The notes under the pieces are model-generated. The model was not told the origin of the DNA. It searched no databases and saw nothing but the letters and a program-made list of their open reading frames with translations. Positions 17,079 through 28,600 of a DNA stretch of 64,000 nucleotides are shown here, piece by piece. Numbering within the stretch: the stretch's first letter is position 1; every line of letters starts with the position of its first letter. This DNA is from CAZNPH01 sp964574985. GTDB taxonomy: Bacteria > Bacteroidota > Bacteroidia > Bacteroidales > SM23-62. Both the position numbers and the translations under genes were made by a program. The stretch is from contig CAZNPH010000009.1 in NCBI GenBank assembly GCA_964574985.1, positions 1-64,000 on the forward strand. The letters run 5' to 3'.

Positions 17079-18524
17079 ATGAACCGGATGATCATCTCAA
17101 GGACGAATAAGCTGACAGACCAAAAACATATTGTACTGATAGGAGATAAAACTTCTGACTTTGGCAAATTTTTATCCGGGCCTGAAGAAAGAAAATATAT
17201 CAAAGCATGTTTGGACAACAAGGACAGGGAAATATTTCTCAACCAGTACAAAAGATGGATATTCATTGCCGTTCTGGAAAAACAGGGAGAAGATGAACCT
17301 CCCCATAAAATAAATGAAAAGGCAAGAATTGCCGCCAGAAAGATCCATTCTGCCATTACCGGCAGAAAATTGGAAGACATCACCCTTGTAAATGCGGGCA
17401 TTGGGGAGAAAGCCGTGGTTGCATTTGCCGAAGGACTTGCATTGTCAAATTATCAGTTTCTCAAATACAAAACCGATCAAAAAAAGCATTCCCTCAATCG
17501 TATTTTTATTTACGGTTCCGGCAAAAATGAAATACCCGGTCTGAATTTTACCGTTGAGGCGGTTTACCGTGCAAGGGACCTGGTCAATGAACCCCTTTCC
17601 TATCTGACGGCAGTCAAACTTTCCCAGGAATTCAGGTCCATGGGCAAAACAGCCGGTTTCCATGTTGAGGTTTTCAACAGGAAAAAGATCGAATCCCTGG
17701 GTATGGGCGGACTCCTGGCGGTGAATAAAGGCAGCATTGATCCCCCTACATTCAGTATTCTTACATGGAAGCCGTCAAATCCCGTAAACAAGGATCCATT
17801 GGTTTTGGTCGGAAAGGGTGTTGTATATGACACAGGCGGACTCAGCCTCAAACCAACCCACGACAGCATGGATTACATGAAATCGGACATGGCCGGAGCG
17901 GCTACCGTTGCCTCTGCACTTTTTGCCCTGGCCCGTATGAAAATTCCGGTTTATGTAATCGGACTGGTCCCGGCCACTGATAACAGGCCTGACGGAAATG
18001 CCTGCACTCCGGGAGATGTTGTCAAAATGCACGATGGGTCGACCGTGGAGGTACTCAATACGGATGCCGAAGGAAGAATGATCCTGGCGGATGCCCTGAG
18101 TTGGGCAAAACAATACAATCCCGAACTGGTCATCAGCATTTCCACCCTCACCGGTGCCGCTTATTATGCCGTCGGCAAATATGGCATTGTTGCCATGCAA
18201 AACGAAAAAGCAAAATATTTCTACGCACTCAAAAAGAGCGGAGAAATTGTATATGAAAGGATTGCAGAATTTCCCTTCTGGGATGAGTACAATGAACTCC
18301 TGAAATCCGACATCGCTGATCTTAAAAACATAGGCGGAAAAATTGCGGGTGCAATTACAGCCGGGAAATTCCTGGAACATTTCACCCCATACCCCTTTAT
18401 TCATTTGGACATTGCCGGCCCGGCTTTCAATAAAACGGATGATCACTACCGGCTAAAAGGAGGAACCGGAATTGGAGTCCGTTTACTCATCGATTTCATG
18501 AAAACACGCGCTTCAAAAACCTGA
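17079..18524 (+). CDS. pepA: M17 leucyl aminopeptidase
   Basis: A cytosolic dizinc/manganese aminopeptidase of family M17 that removes N-terminal residues from peptides. The catalytic C-terminal domain has the metal and substrate motif GKGVVYDTGGLSLKP (catalytic lysine in GKG), DMAGAATVASA and the family signature NTDAEGRMILADAL, all intact. The N-terminal domain (about 150 residues) is divergent, as usual. An in-frame ATG at 17049 exists, but TATCTTTG (17054-17061), a -7 box candidate, lies just inside it, so the ATG at 17079 is the better start (481 residues). Followed 18 bp later by pdxA. Confidence 0.9.
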   Translation: MNRMIISRTNKLTDQKHIVLIGDKTSDFGKFLSGPEERKYIKACLDNKDREIFLNQYKRWIFIAVLEKQGEDEPPHKINEKARIAARKIHSAITGRKLEDITLVNAGIGEKAVVAFAEGLALSNYQFLKYKTDQKKHSLNRIFIYGSGKNEIPGLNFTVEAVYRARDLVNEPLSYLTAVKLSQEFRSMGKTAGFHVEVFNRKKIESLGMGGLLAVNKGSIDPPTFSILTWKPSNPVNKDPLVLVGKGVVYDTGGLSLKPTHDSMDYMKSDMAGAATVASALFALARMKIPVYVIGLVPATDNRPDGNACTPGDVVKMHDGSTVEVLNTDAEGRMILADALSWAKQYNPELVISISTLTGAAYYAVGKYGIVAMQNEKAKYFYALKKSGEIVYERIAEFPFWDEYNELLKSDIADLKNIGGKIAGAITAGKFLEHFTPYPFIHLDIAGPAFNKTDDHYRLKGGTGIGVRLLIDFMKTRASKT

Positions 18525-18542
18525 TCTCATTATTTATAAGCC

Positions 18543-19610
18543 ATGGCAGGAAACAAAATAAAACTTGGCATTTCACAAGGAGATTTCAACGGCATCAGCT
18601 ATGAAGTGATCATCAAAACCCTTCTTGACAGCCGTATTTTCAATATTTGCACACCCATTATCTACGGATCCCCCAAAGTAACGGCATACCATCGCAAAGC
18701 ATTGAATATTAATAGTTTTAGCGTAAATATCATCCGGGCCCCCGACGAAGCCAATCCCAAACGGGTCAACCTGATCAATTGCCTGAAAGACGATATCCGG
18801 GTTGAACTGGGCCGGTCTACAAAAATGGCAGGAGACGCCTCGGTCACTTCACTTACCGCCGCAGTGAATGATTTAAAAGAAGGGAAAATTGATGCCCTGG
18901 TTACAGCCCCCGTCACCAAACACAATATCCAGTCAGATCGCTTCCCCTTTACCGGGCACACCGAATATCTCAAATCCGTTTTTGATGCCGGGGAAGTCCT
19001 GATGCTGATGGTTAATGCCATGATGAGAATCGGTGTGGTAACCGGTCACGTCCCCCTTGCTTCAGTGCCTTCTTTGTTATCTGCAGAAAATATTGTCAGC
19101 AAGCTGAGCTTGCTGAACAAATCACTCGAACAGGATTTTGCAGTTCCTAAAGGGAAAATTGCCGTTCTCTCACTGAACCCCCATGCAGGGGAAAGCGGTT
19201 TGCTGGGCGATGAAGAGGAAAAGATTATTATCCCCGCCATTGAACAGGCCAGGGACCAGGGCATACTGGTTTTTGGCCCTTTCCCGTCCGACGGTTTCTT
19301 CGGATCAGGTGATTTTCACAAATTCGACGCCATTCTGGCCATGTACCATGACCAGGGGCTAACACCGTTCAAAACCCTCGTTGAAGATAACGGTGTCAAT
19401 TATACCGCCGGTCTCCCCGTAGTCCGTACTTCACCTGCCCACGGAACCGCTCTGGAAATTGCCGGAAAGGACATGGCCAAACCCGGATCTTTCAGAAATG
19501 CCATTTATCTGGCACATGATATTTTTCATAACCGTACCGAATTTGCGGAAATCCGCAAGAATCCACTGGACAGTAAAACCAGCACCGGGAGCGGCAATTC
19601 CGATCATTGA
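18543..19610 (+). CDS. pdxA: 4-hydroxythreonine-4-phosphate dehydrogenase
   Basis: The NAD-dependent enzyme of the DXP-dependent pyridoxal phosphate pathway, oxidising 4-phosphohydroxy-L-threonine. It is 355 residues, slightly longer than E. coli PdxA. Typical motifs are visible: the start GISQGDFNGISYEV, VTAPVTKHNI, FPFTGHTEYL (metal-ligand histidine) and MYHDQGLTPFKTL near the C-terminus, followed by RTSPAHGTALEIAGK. It follows pepA closely and probably shares its transcript. Confidence 0.94.
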   Translation: MAGNKIKLGISQGDFNGISYEVIIKTLLDSRIFNICTPIIYGSPKVTAYHRKALNINSFSVNIIRAPDEANPKRVNLINCLKDDIRVELGRSTKMAGDASVTSLTAAVNDLKEGKIDALVTAPVTKHNIQSDRFPFTGHTEYLKSVFDAGEVLMLMVNAMMRIGVVTGHVPLASVPSLLSAENIVSKLSLLNKSLEQDFAVPKGKIAVLSLNPHAGESGLLGDEEEKIIIPAIEQARDQGILVFGPFPSDGFFGSGDFHKFDAILAMYHDQGLTPFKTLVEDNGVNYTAGLPVVRTSPAHGTALEIAGKDMAKPGSFRNAIYLAHDIFHNRTEFAEIRKNPLDSKTSTGSGNSDH

Positions 19611-19665
19611 CCGGGGCATTCAACCCGGACCGGACTGATCATGTTCAGGCGCAGCATTTTTTCAT

Positions 19666-19673
19666 TATTTTTG
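19666..19673 (+). promoter_or_regulatory. -7 box of the malic enzyme gene
   Basis: TATTTTTG matches TAnnTTTG 31 bp before the ATG at 19705. A -33 element is not convincing. Confidence 0.4.
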
Positions 19674-19704
19674 CCTTTGCAGGCCAACACGAAAAATTAA
19701 GCCC

Positions 19705-21990
19705 ATGGTAAAATTCACCCGTGAAGACGCCCTCAATTATCATTCCCGGGGCAGGCCCGGAAAAATTGAAGTCATACCCACTACACCACATAGTACACAA
19801 ACAGATCTCTCCCTTGCATATTCCCCGGGAGTGGCCGAACCCTGTCTCGAGATCCGGAAAAATCCGGAAGATGTGTACAAATATACCACCCGGGGCAACC
19901 TGGTGGCGGTTATATCCAATGGAACGGCTGTACTCGGACTCGGGAATATTGGTGCACTTGCGGGCAAACCCGTCATGGAGGGAAAAGGATTGCTCTTTAA
20001 AATATTTGCAGATGTCGATGTTTTTGACATTGAAATAAACCGTACAGACACCGATGGTTTTATTGATGTGGTCAAATCCATCTCGCCAACATTCGGCGGC
20101 ATCAATCTGGAAGACATCAGGGCCCCCGAATGTTTCGAGATTGAAAAAAGGCTTAAAGAAGAATTGGATATTCCCGTTTTTCACGATGATCAGCACGGAA
20201 CCGCCATCATCTCAAGTGCCGGCTTGCTGAATGCGCTGGAAATCAATGGAAAAGATATCTCAAAGCTAAAAGTGGTGGTCAACGGGGCAGGTGCATCGGC
20301 CATATCCTGCTCACTGCTGTACATTTCGCTCGGTATCCGGAAGGAGAATCTGGTGATGCTGGACAGCAAAGGCGTCCTCCACCGGGACAGAACGGATATG
20401 AATTTGTACAAAAGAGAATTTGCCACCGACAGAAACCTCAGGGACCTTGCGGATGCCGTCAGGGGTGCTGATGTTTTTCTCGGACTGTCCATAGGCAATG
20501 TGCTCACTTCCGATATGCTTAAATCCATGGCTGCCGATCCCATTGTTTTCGCCATGGCCAATCCGGTTCCCGAGATATCGTATGAAGAAGCCATGGCCTG
20601 CCGGAATGACATCATTTTTGCCACCGGACGTTCCGATTATCCCAACCAGGTCAATAACGTGCTGGGGTTCCCTTTCATTTTCCGCGGGGCCCTTGATGTC
20701 CGTGCCTCAACCATCAACGAGGAAATGAAAATTGCCGCAGTGCATGCCCTTGCCGCTCTGGCAAAGGAAGATGTTCCCGAATCGGTCAACATCGCTTATC
20801 AGAAAAAGAACATTATTTTCGGCCGGGAATACATCATCCCCAAACCCCTTGATCCCAGACTCATCACATGGGTGTCCCCGGCCGTTGCCAAAGCTGCGAT
20901 GGATTCAGGCGTTGCAAGAACCAAAATTTCCGATTGGGAAAAATACAAACTGGATCTTTCCGGGCGCCTTGGATTTGAGAATCAGACCATCCGCGTGATC
21001 AGGACCAAGGCACAACAGGAACCCAAAAGGGTTGTTTTCGCCGAAGCGGAAAATTTCAAAATACTGAAAGCAGCACAAACATGCATCCGGGAGGGCATTG
21101 CCATTCCCATCCTCCTGGGAAACAAAAAAGTGATCCAACAGATCATTAAAGACAACCGGCTGGACCTGAGAAATGTCAGCATCATTGATCCCACCAGTCA
21201 CCAGGAGTTAAAAAGAAGGAAAGAATATGCCAGGATCTTTTTCGAAAAAAGGCAGAGGAAAGGATTAACTTATGATGAATCCCTCGAACTGATGCTGCAA
21301 CGGAACTATTTTGGTGTCATGATGGTGGAAACCAGGGATGCCGATGCTTTTCTTTCGGGATTTACCAGTAAATATTCCGATACCATACGGCCTGCCCTCA
21401 GGGTTGTCGGCACCAACAATCCCCGGAAGCACATCGCGGGCATGTACATTGTCATCACCAAAAAGGGTCCTTTCTTTTTTGCCGATTGCACGGTAAACGC
21501 CGAACCTTCTGCACAAACCCTGGTGGATACCACCCTGCTGGTTGCCCGGGCGGTGGAAAATTTCAACCTGAAGCCCAGGATTGCCCTTGTTTCCTATTCC
21601 AATTTCGGGTCCGTACGCAAGGGCATTTCAGCCAATGCCCATGAAGCAGTGGACATCCTGCACAAGGATTATCCGGATCTCATTGTGGATGGTGAAATGC
21701 AGGCAAACTTTGCTTTCAACAGCCAATTGCGGATGAAAAAGTTCCCCTTTTCCTGGCTGAAGGATATGGAAGTCAATACCCTGATCTTTCCAAACCTCAG
21801 TTCAGGCAACATTGCCTGTAAAATGATGCAGGAAATCGGCAACGCGGAAGTCGTTGGCCCCGTTCTTCTCGGGATCGGCAAGCCTGTACATATTCTGCAG
21901 ATTGAAAGTTCGGTCCGTGAGATTGTCAACATGGCTGCAATCTCAGTCGTGGATGCGCAATACATGCCTGACAAAGAATGTATGCCCTGA
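19705..21990 (+). CDS. maeB: NADP-dependent malic enzyme with PTA-like domain
   Basis: Oxidative decarboxylation of malate to pyruvate with NADP. At 761 residues it is the long MaeB type. The N-terminal malic domain (about 1-160) includes SLAYSPGVAEPC and the catalytic region FHDDQHGTA. The NAD(P)-binding domain (about 165-400) contains VVNGAGASA. The C-terminal 330 residues are phosphotransacetylase-like (EAENFKILKAA, DGEMQANFAFN) and are considered regulatory in this family. It sits directly upstream of ruvA-sprA, an order common in Bacteroidota. Confidence 0.94.
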   Translation: MVKFTREDALNYHSRGRPGKIEVIPTTPHSTQTDLSLAYSPGVAEPCLEIRKNPEDVYKYTTRGNLVAVISNGTAVLGLGNIGALAGKPVMEGKGLLFKIFADVDVFDIEINRTDTDGFIDVVKSISPTFGGINLEDIRAPECFEIEKRLKEELDIPVFHDDQHGTAIISSAGLLNALEINGKDISKLKVVVNGAGASAISCSLLYISLGIRKENLVMLDSKGVLHRDRTDMNLYKREFATDRNLRDLADAVRGADVFLGLSIGNVLTSDMLKSMAADPIVFAMANPVPEISYEEAMACRNDIIFATGRSDYPNQVNNVLGFPFIFRGALDVRASTINEEMKIAAVHALAALAKEDVPESVNIAYQKKNIIFGREYIIPKPLDPRLITWVSPAVAKAAMDSGVARTKISDWEKYKLDLSGRLGFENQTIRVIRTKAQQEPKRVVFAEAENFKILKAAQTCIREGIAIPILLGNKKVIQQIIKDNRLDLRNVSIIDPTSHQELKRRKEYARIFFEKRQRKGLTYDESLELMLQRNYFGVMMVETRDADAFLSGFTSKYSDTIRPALRVVGTNNPRKHIAGMYIVITKKGPFFFADCTVNAEPSAQTLVDTTLLVARAVENFNLKPRIALVSYSNFGSVRKGISANAHEAVDILHKDYPDLIVDGEMQANFAFNSQLRMKKFPFSWLKDMEVNTLIFPNLSSGNIACKMMQEIGNAEVVGPVLLGIGKPVHILQIESSVREIVNMAAISVVDAQYMPDKECMP

Positions 21991-22010
21991 TCTTTTAAAA
22001 ACCCCGTCAT

Positions 22011-22592
22011 ATGTTCGAGTTTATAACCGGGAAAGTGGTTGAGAAAACCCCCACCTATGTAGTCCTTGAAAACAACAATACCGGATATTACATCAACATC
22101 TCCCTGAATACCTATTCCGGCATCGGGGACTCGGAACTGATCACCCTGTATACCCATCCCGTGATCCGCGAAGATGCGCACATCCTTTATGGATTCGCAG
22201 ACCGTTTTGAAAGATCTGTCTTCCGGAAATTGATATCCGTATCCGGTGTGGGAGCCAACACCGCCAGAATGATTCTTTCCTCCCTTACGCCCGATGAGGT
22301 TCAGAAAGCCGTGAACGAAGGAGATGTTTATACCCTGAAAAGCATCAAGGGGATCGGCTCCAAATCCGCTCAGCGGATCATTGTCGACCTCAAGGACAAG
22401 ATCGCCGGGGCATCTGAAATCGATCAGATTTTGAAAGCAGAAAGCAATACTATCCGTGAAGAATCGTTAACTGCTTTAGTTAATCTTGGTTTCAGCAAAT
22501 CCAGTGTTGAAAAGGTACTGGACAGTATCCTTAAAGAAAAAACCAAGCCCGTCGTCGAGGAATTGATCCGGGAAGCACTGAAAAAACTTTAA
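22011..22592 (+). CDS. ruvA: Holliday junction DNA helicase subunit RuvA
   Basis: Binds four-way junctions and loads the RuvB motor for branch migration. It is 193 residues, the standard length. It has the N-terminal OB fold (about 1-62), the helix-hairpin-helix domain (VSGVGANTARMIL and IKGIGSKSAQRII, about 70-130) and the C-terminal RuvB-interacting domain (LVNLGFSKSSVEKVLD). The sprA start lies only 19 bp downstream. Confidence 0.96.
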   Translation: MFEFITGKVVEKTPTYVVLENNNTGYYINISLNTYSGIGDSELITLYTHPVIREDAHILYGFADRFERSVFRKLISVSGVGANTARMILSSLTPDEVQKAVNEGDVYTLKSIKGIGSKSAQRIIVDLKDKIAGASEIDQILKAESNTIREESLTALVNLGFSKSSVEKVLDSILKEKTKPVVEELIREALKKL

Positions 22593-22611
22593 GGTTACAA
22601 TTCAACAGCCC

Positions 22612-25600
22612 TTGAACAGGAAACGTAAATATCTGCCGGCAGCTGTTTTGTTCATACTGCTGCCTTTCCTGTCTGTTGGACCTTTGCATTCTTCCTTTCA
22701 GGACCCGCCCGGTGACGATACCCTGAAGTTGCAGTATCCTTTTCCGGAAAAACAACATTTCTCCTTCCCGGACCGGTCGGCCAGATATCCCCTCTACCTG
22801 GAAGGTCCTGAAAATCTGCAATCCGACATCATATATGATCCCGAAACAAACAGCTATATCTTTTCCGAAAAAGTTGGTAAAATGAGAATCCGGCCACCGG
22901 CCATCATGTCCTTCGATGAATACCGTGAGTATGATCTTCAAAATTCAATCCGGGAATACTGGCATCAGCGCTCCAGGGGCGAAACCCCGGAAATGCAAAC
23001 CGATTTCATCCCCCGGATCAGGATCGGGGGAGAAGCTTTTGACAGGGTTTTCGGCACCAATACCATTGACATCATTCCACAGGGATCGGCTGAACTGATC
23101 TTCGGATTCCAGCTTTCCAGGCTGGACAATCCAACCTTGTCGGAACGTTTAAGGCGTACACCTTCTTTTACTTTTGAGGAAAAAATTCAGATGAATGTGA
23201 CCGGGTCCATCGGTGACAAGATGAGACTCGGGATCAATTACAACACCGAAGCGACATTTGATTTTGAAAACAAGACCAAACTGGAATATTCCGGCAAGGA
23301 AGATGAGATCATCAAAAAGATCGAAGCCGGAAATGTAACCCTGCCTTTGTCCGGTTCCCTGATCACCGGAAGCCAGAGTTTATTCGGACTCAAAACGGAG
23401 TTGCAGTTCGGAAAACTGACCGTAACCAACATTTTTTCACAGCAGAAAGGAGAGACCTCCGTAATTGAAGTGGAAGGCGGAGCACAACTGAACGAATTCG
23501 AAGTGTCAGCGGATGAATATGACGCCAACCGTCATTTTTTCCTTTCCCAGTATTTCAAAGACCGTTATGACCGGGCATTGTCAAACCTGCCGGTCATCCA
23601 GAGCGGCATCGACATTACCAAGATAGAAGTCTGGGTAACCAACAAATCGAACAATTTCGAAAATTCGAGAAACATCATCGCCTTTATGGATTTAGCTGAA
23701 ACCCAGCGCAATATATATGCAACGGACTATTTTAGCCAGATGTCCGGGACGAGCGGATTGCATCCCCGCAATGAAATCAACAACCTGTATGAAATGATGA
23801 CCACCACGTACAGCCAGATCAGGAACATCAGCCAAGCAACCACTGCCTTGCAACCGCTGGCTCCCGGATTTATGATCGGAAGGGACTTTGGGAAAATCGA
23901 AAATGCAAGAAAGCTTTCCACCCGGGAATATACACTGAATGAGAAACTGGGATATATTTCCCTGAATACTGCACTGAATACAGATGAGGTACTGGGAGTA
24001 GCTTTCGAATACACACTGAACGGAAAAACCTACAAGGTTGGGGAACTGTCATCTGACGGGATCAATGCTCCCCAAACGCTCATTGTCAAGCTGATCAAGG
24101 GAACCAACCTGAGTCCGCGCATCCCCACATGGGAACTGATGATGAAAAACATTTATTCCATCGGGGCATATCAGGTAAACAGCAACGATTTCATACTGGA
24201 GATCCTTTACCAGGACGACAAAAGCGGTACAGCGATCAATTATATACCCGAAGGAGCACTTGGCGACCAGGTCCTGCTCAGGGTGCTGAACCTTGACAAT
24301 CTGAATGAACAGCTCGATCCTTATCCCGACGGTGTGTTTGATTTTATTTCGGGTGTCACCGTCATTCCGTCCAACGGACGGATTATTTTCCCGGTCAGGG
24401 AACCATTCGGTTCCTATCTTGAACAAAAGATCAAGGATCCTGAAATCGCGGAAAAATACGTTTTCAATGAACTCTACGATTCTACCATAACGAAGGCCCG
24501 GCAAGCTGCCGAGAAGAATAAATTCCGAATAAGCGGAACCTACCAATCTTCATCCAGTTCAGAGATCATGCTGAATGCCATGAATGTCCCCCAGGGTTCC
24601 GTCAAAGTGACTGCAGGGGGCAGACAACTGACTGAAAACATCGATTATACCGTGGATTATACCCTGGGCCGGGTGACCATAATCAATCAGGGTCTTCTGC
24701 AATCAGGCACACCCATTAAGATCTCCCTGGAAAACCAGTCCCTGTTTGCCATTCAGACCAAAACCCTGGTTGGTTCGCATCTGGATTACCGGATCTCGGA
24801 GGATTTCAACATCGGTGCCACCATCCTCAATCTGACCGAAAGGCCACTAACCCAAAAGGTCAACATCGGGGACGAGCCCATTTCCAACACGATCTGGGGT
24901 CTGAACGGGTCATACCGCAGCCGGTCACAGCTGCTTACAACGCTGGTTGACCATATACCGCTAATCGATACCAGGGAACCCTCCTTTGTTACGGTTACCG
25001 GAGAGTTCGCCCATCTGGTACCCGGGCATTCACGGGCCATCAAAAAGGAAGGCACTGCCTACATTGACGATTTCGAGGGCAGCGAGACTTCCATTGATAT
25101 GAAAAATTTTGCGGCATGGGTCCTTTCCAGTACACCCCAGGGAACATTCCCCGAAGGCAGCAGGACCGGTCATCTGTCATACGGATACAACCGGGCAAAA
25201 CTCGCCTGGTATGTAATCGACCCCCTGTTCCTTAGAAACAACTCACTGACCCCTGGGCATATCAAATCCAATCCTGATCTGCAATCAAGTCATTTCGTCG
25301 AAGAGGTGTTCGAGACAGACATCTTCCCCAAAAAGGAAAATCCGACCGGGGTACCCACCAACATCAATGTGCTGAACCTGGCATTTTATCCCTGGGAAAA
25401 AGGTCCCTACAACTATGACCTCAACATAGATCCGCAGGGATTCCTGCTCAATCCGCGACAGCGCTGGGGCGGTATCATGCGGGAAATCCAGACCAATGAT
25501 TTCGAAGCAGCCAATGTTGAATATATTGAATTCTGGCTCATGGATCCCTTTGTCAATGACCCGGACCATACCGGAGGGCAACTGTATTTCGATCTGGGAG

Positions 25601-28600
25601 AGGTCTCCGAGGATATCCTCAGGGATTCCCGCAAGGCCTTTGAAAACGGACTGCCTCCCGGCGAGGAAGTCACCCTTGTGGATACCACCGTCTGGGGAAG
25701 GGTGCCACTGGTCCAGTCACTGGTCAACGCATTCAACAATGACCTGAATGCCCGGCAGTATCAGGATGTGGGTTTAGACGGACTCGATGATGATGATGAA
25801 CGCAGCTTTTTCGATTCTTACCTGGATTCGATCCGGATCATGTTCGGAGAAGCTTCACAGGCTTTTCTGAAAGCGATCGGGGATCCTTCCAATGACAACT
25901 TTCACTATTTCAGGGGAAGTGATTACGATGAGAAACGCCTGGGTATACTGGAACGTTACAAGCAATACAACGGATTGGAGGGCAACTCGCCCACTTCGGA
26001 GCAATCCCCCGAATCCTATCCCACCACTGGTTCCACCCTGCCCAATGTTGAAGACATCAACCGGGACAACACCCTGAACGAAGGAGAAAGTTACTTTGAA
26101 TACCAGATCGATTTGAATCCGTCCAACCTGAAAGTGGGTTCTGAATTCATCACAGATAAAGTGGCGGTTGTTTCTGAGTTTCCCAACGGGGATAAGTCCA
26201 CAGTCAACTGGTACCAGTTCAGGGTCCCGATATATGATTACAGCAACGTGGTGGGATCCATCCAGGATTTTAAATCCATCCGGTTCATGAGGATGTACCT
26301 GACCGGTTTTGAGGATTCGGTGATCCTGCGTTTTGCCAAACTTGACCTCGTTCGCGGGGAATGGAGGAAATACAACCTTCCTTTTACACAGGGTGGAGAG
26401 GACCTTTCATCACCGGAACCGGCTGATGGCAGTTTCGAGATCTCTGCCGTGAACATCGAGGAAAATGCGGGAAAAACCCCGGTAAATTACATTTTGCCTC
26501 CCGGGATCGACCGGGTGATCGATCCCACCAATCCCCAGCTGCGGCAGCTCAACGAACAATCCATCGTACTAAAAACAGAGCAACTTGCCGACGGGGATGC
26601 CAGGGCCGCGTACAAGAATATTTACATGGATGTAAGACAATATAAAAAGCTCCAGATGGAAGTGCACGCCGAAGCCCTGGAAGGGGAACCCTTGAACCAC
26701 GGAGACCTTACCGCATTCATCCGGCTGGGATCCGATTACAAAGGCAACTTCTATGAATACGAAGTTCCTCTTCAGGTCACTCCGCCCGGCCGGTACGAGA
26801 ATGAAAGCAATACCGACCGAAGGACCGTCTGGCCCGAGGAAAACCGTTTTGAAATATCACTGGATATCTTCCAGCAGGTTAAGCAGTCCAGGAATGATGC
26901 CATGCGGCACAGCGGGTCCACCGTAGACATTACTTCCGTTTACAGCATATTTGATGAAAAAGGGAACAGGGTCAGCGTCAAGGGAAATCCGAATCTCAGC
27001 AATGTCCGGACCATCATGATCGGGGTCCGCAATCCCAAAGCCACCACCAACGATCTGGCTGACGACGGAATGATGAAATCAGGCGAAATCTGGATGAATG
27101 AACTGAGATTGACCGATTTTAACGAAAAAGGCGGATGGGCAGCCAATGCAAGGGTAACCAGCAAACTTGCCGATTTTGGCACCGTGACTTTCGCAGGAAA
27201 CACCAGCAAGCCCGGCTGGGGGAGCATTGAAAAAAAGGTAAACGAAAGGGACAAGGAAGAAGTGATCCAGTACGATCTGTCCACCAACCTGGAACTGGGA
27301 AAATTCTTCAGCGAAAAATCCGGAATGACCATTCCGCTGTACGCCGGATATTCGGAATCCATCATCAATCCGCAATACAACCCGCTTGATCCGGACATAC
27401 CCCTGAAAGCAGCCCTTCAAAATGCCGAAACCCATGAAGAAAAAGACAGCATCAAGTACTATGCCCAGGACTATACCCAAAGAAAAAGCCTGAATTTTAC
27501 CAATGTCAGGAAAAACAAGATGGAAGGCAAGCCCAGGGTATATGACCTTGCCAACTGGTCGGCCAGTTATTCCTACAATGAAATATCATCAAGAAACATC
27601 AATACCGAACATTTTGTCCAGCGGAAATACCGGGCCGGTCTGAATTACAATTTCAACAGCCGCCCCCGGAATGTAAGGCCTTTCGCAAAAGCGAACCTGT
27701 TCAACGCCTCCTACCTGCGGCTTATCAAAGATTTCAATTTTTACTATTTTCCTTCCCGGATCTCATTCCGGACCGACCTGAACAGATTCTACGGCGAAAA
27801 AAAACTCAGAAACCTCAACAACCCAAATCTGCACATCGATACACTGGTGAACAAAGATTTTATGTGGAACCGGTATTATGATATCCGGTATGACCTGACC
27901 CGGTCACTGAAGCTGGATTTTTCGGCCACTTCCAGGGCAAGGATCGATGAACCACTGGGGCCCATGAACAAGAGCCGGAGCGATTACGAAGCCAAAAAGG
28001 ATTCGATCATCTCGGAGCTGCTGGATTTCGGGCGGACAACCAATTACAATCACAGCATCAATGCTTCCTACAGTCTGCCCATCAACAAGATCCCTTTGCT
28101 CAACTGGGTTTCCTCGACAGTACGATACGGAACTACATACAACTGGGACGCGGGTCCCATCACCCCCGACACCATCAATCTGGGCAACACCATCAGGAAT
28201 TCAAACACCAGGCAGGGCAATGCCCAGTTGAACCTGGTGAATCTCTACAATAAAGTGCCGGTGCTCAAGCGGATCAACCAGCGCTTCCGTGGGGGCCGCA
28301 AGCCATCAGAAGGAAAAAGGACCCGGGAAGTAAGCTATACGCGGGATAACCTGGTCCTCCGGGCTGACCGCAGAAGGGTCATTTCCCATAATCTTAAAAC
28401 CAGGGACATAGAAGTGAAAATGCTGGACTCAGGAGGAAATGAAATTGAAGGAGAGCTGGAAATTGTCAATGAGAACAAGGTCTATTTTACCAGTCCGCAG
28501 GACTACAGCAGAGTCCGTTGTGAAATAACGGGGACACGGGAACTGGGGGATCATCCCCTGGTGATCATCGGTGAATACACCGCACGGATACTGATGGGTG

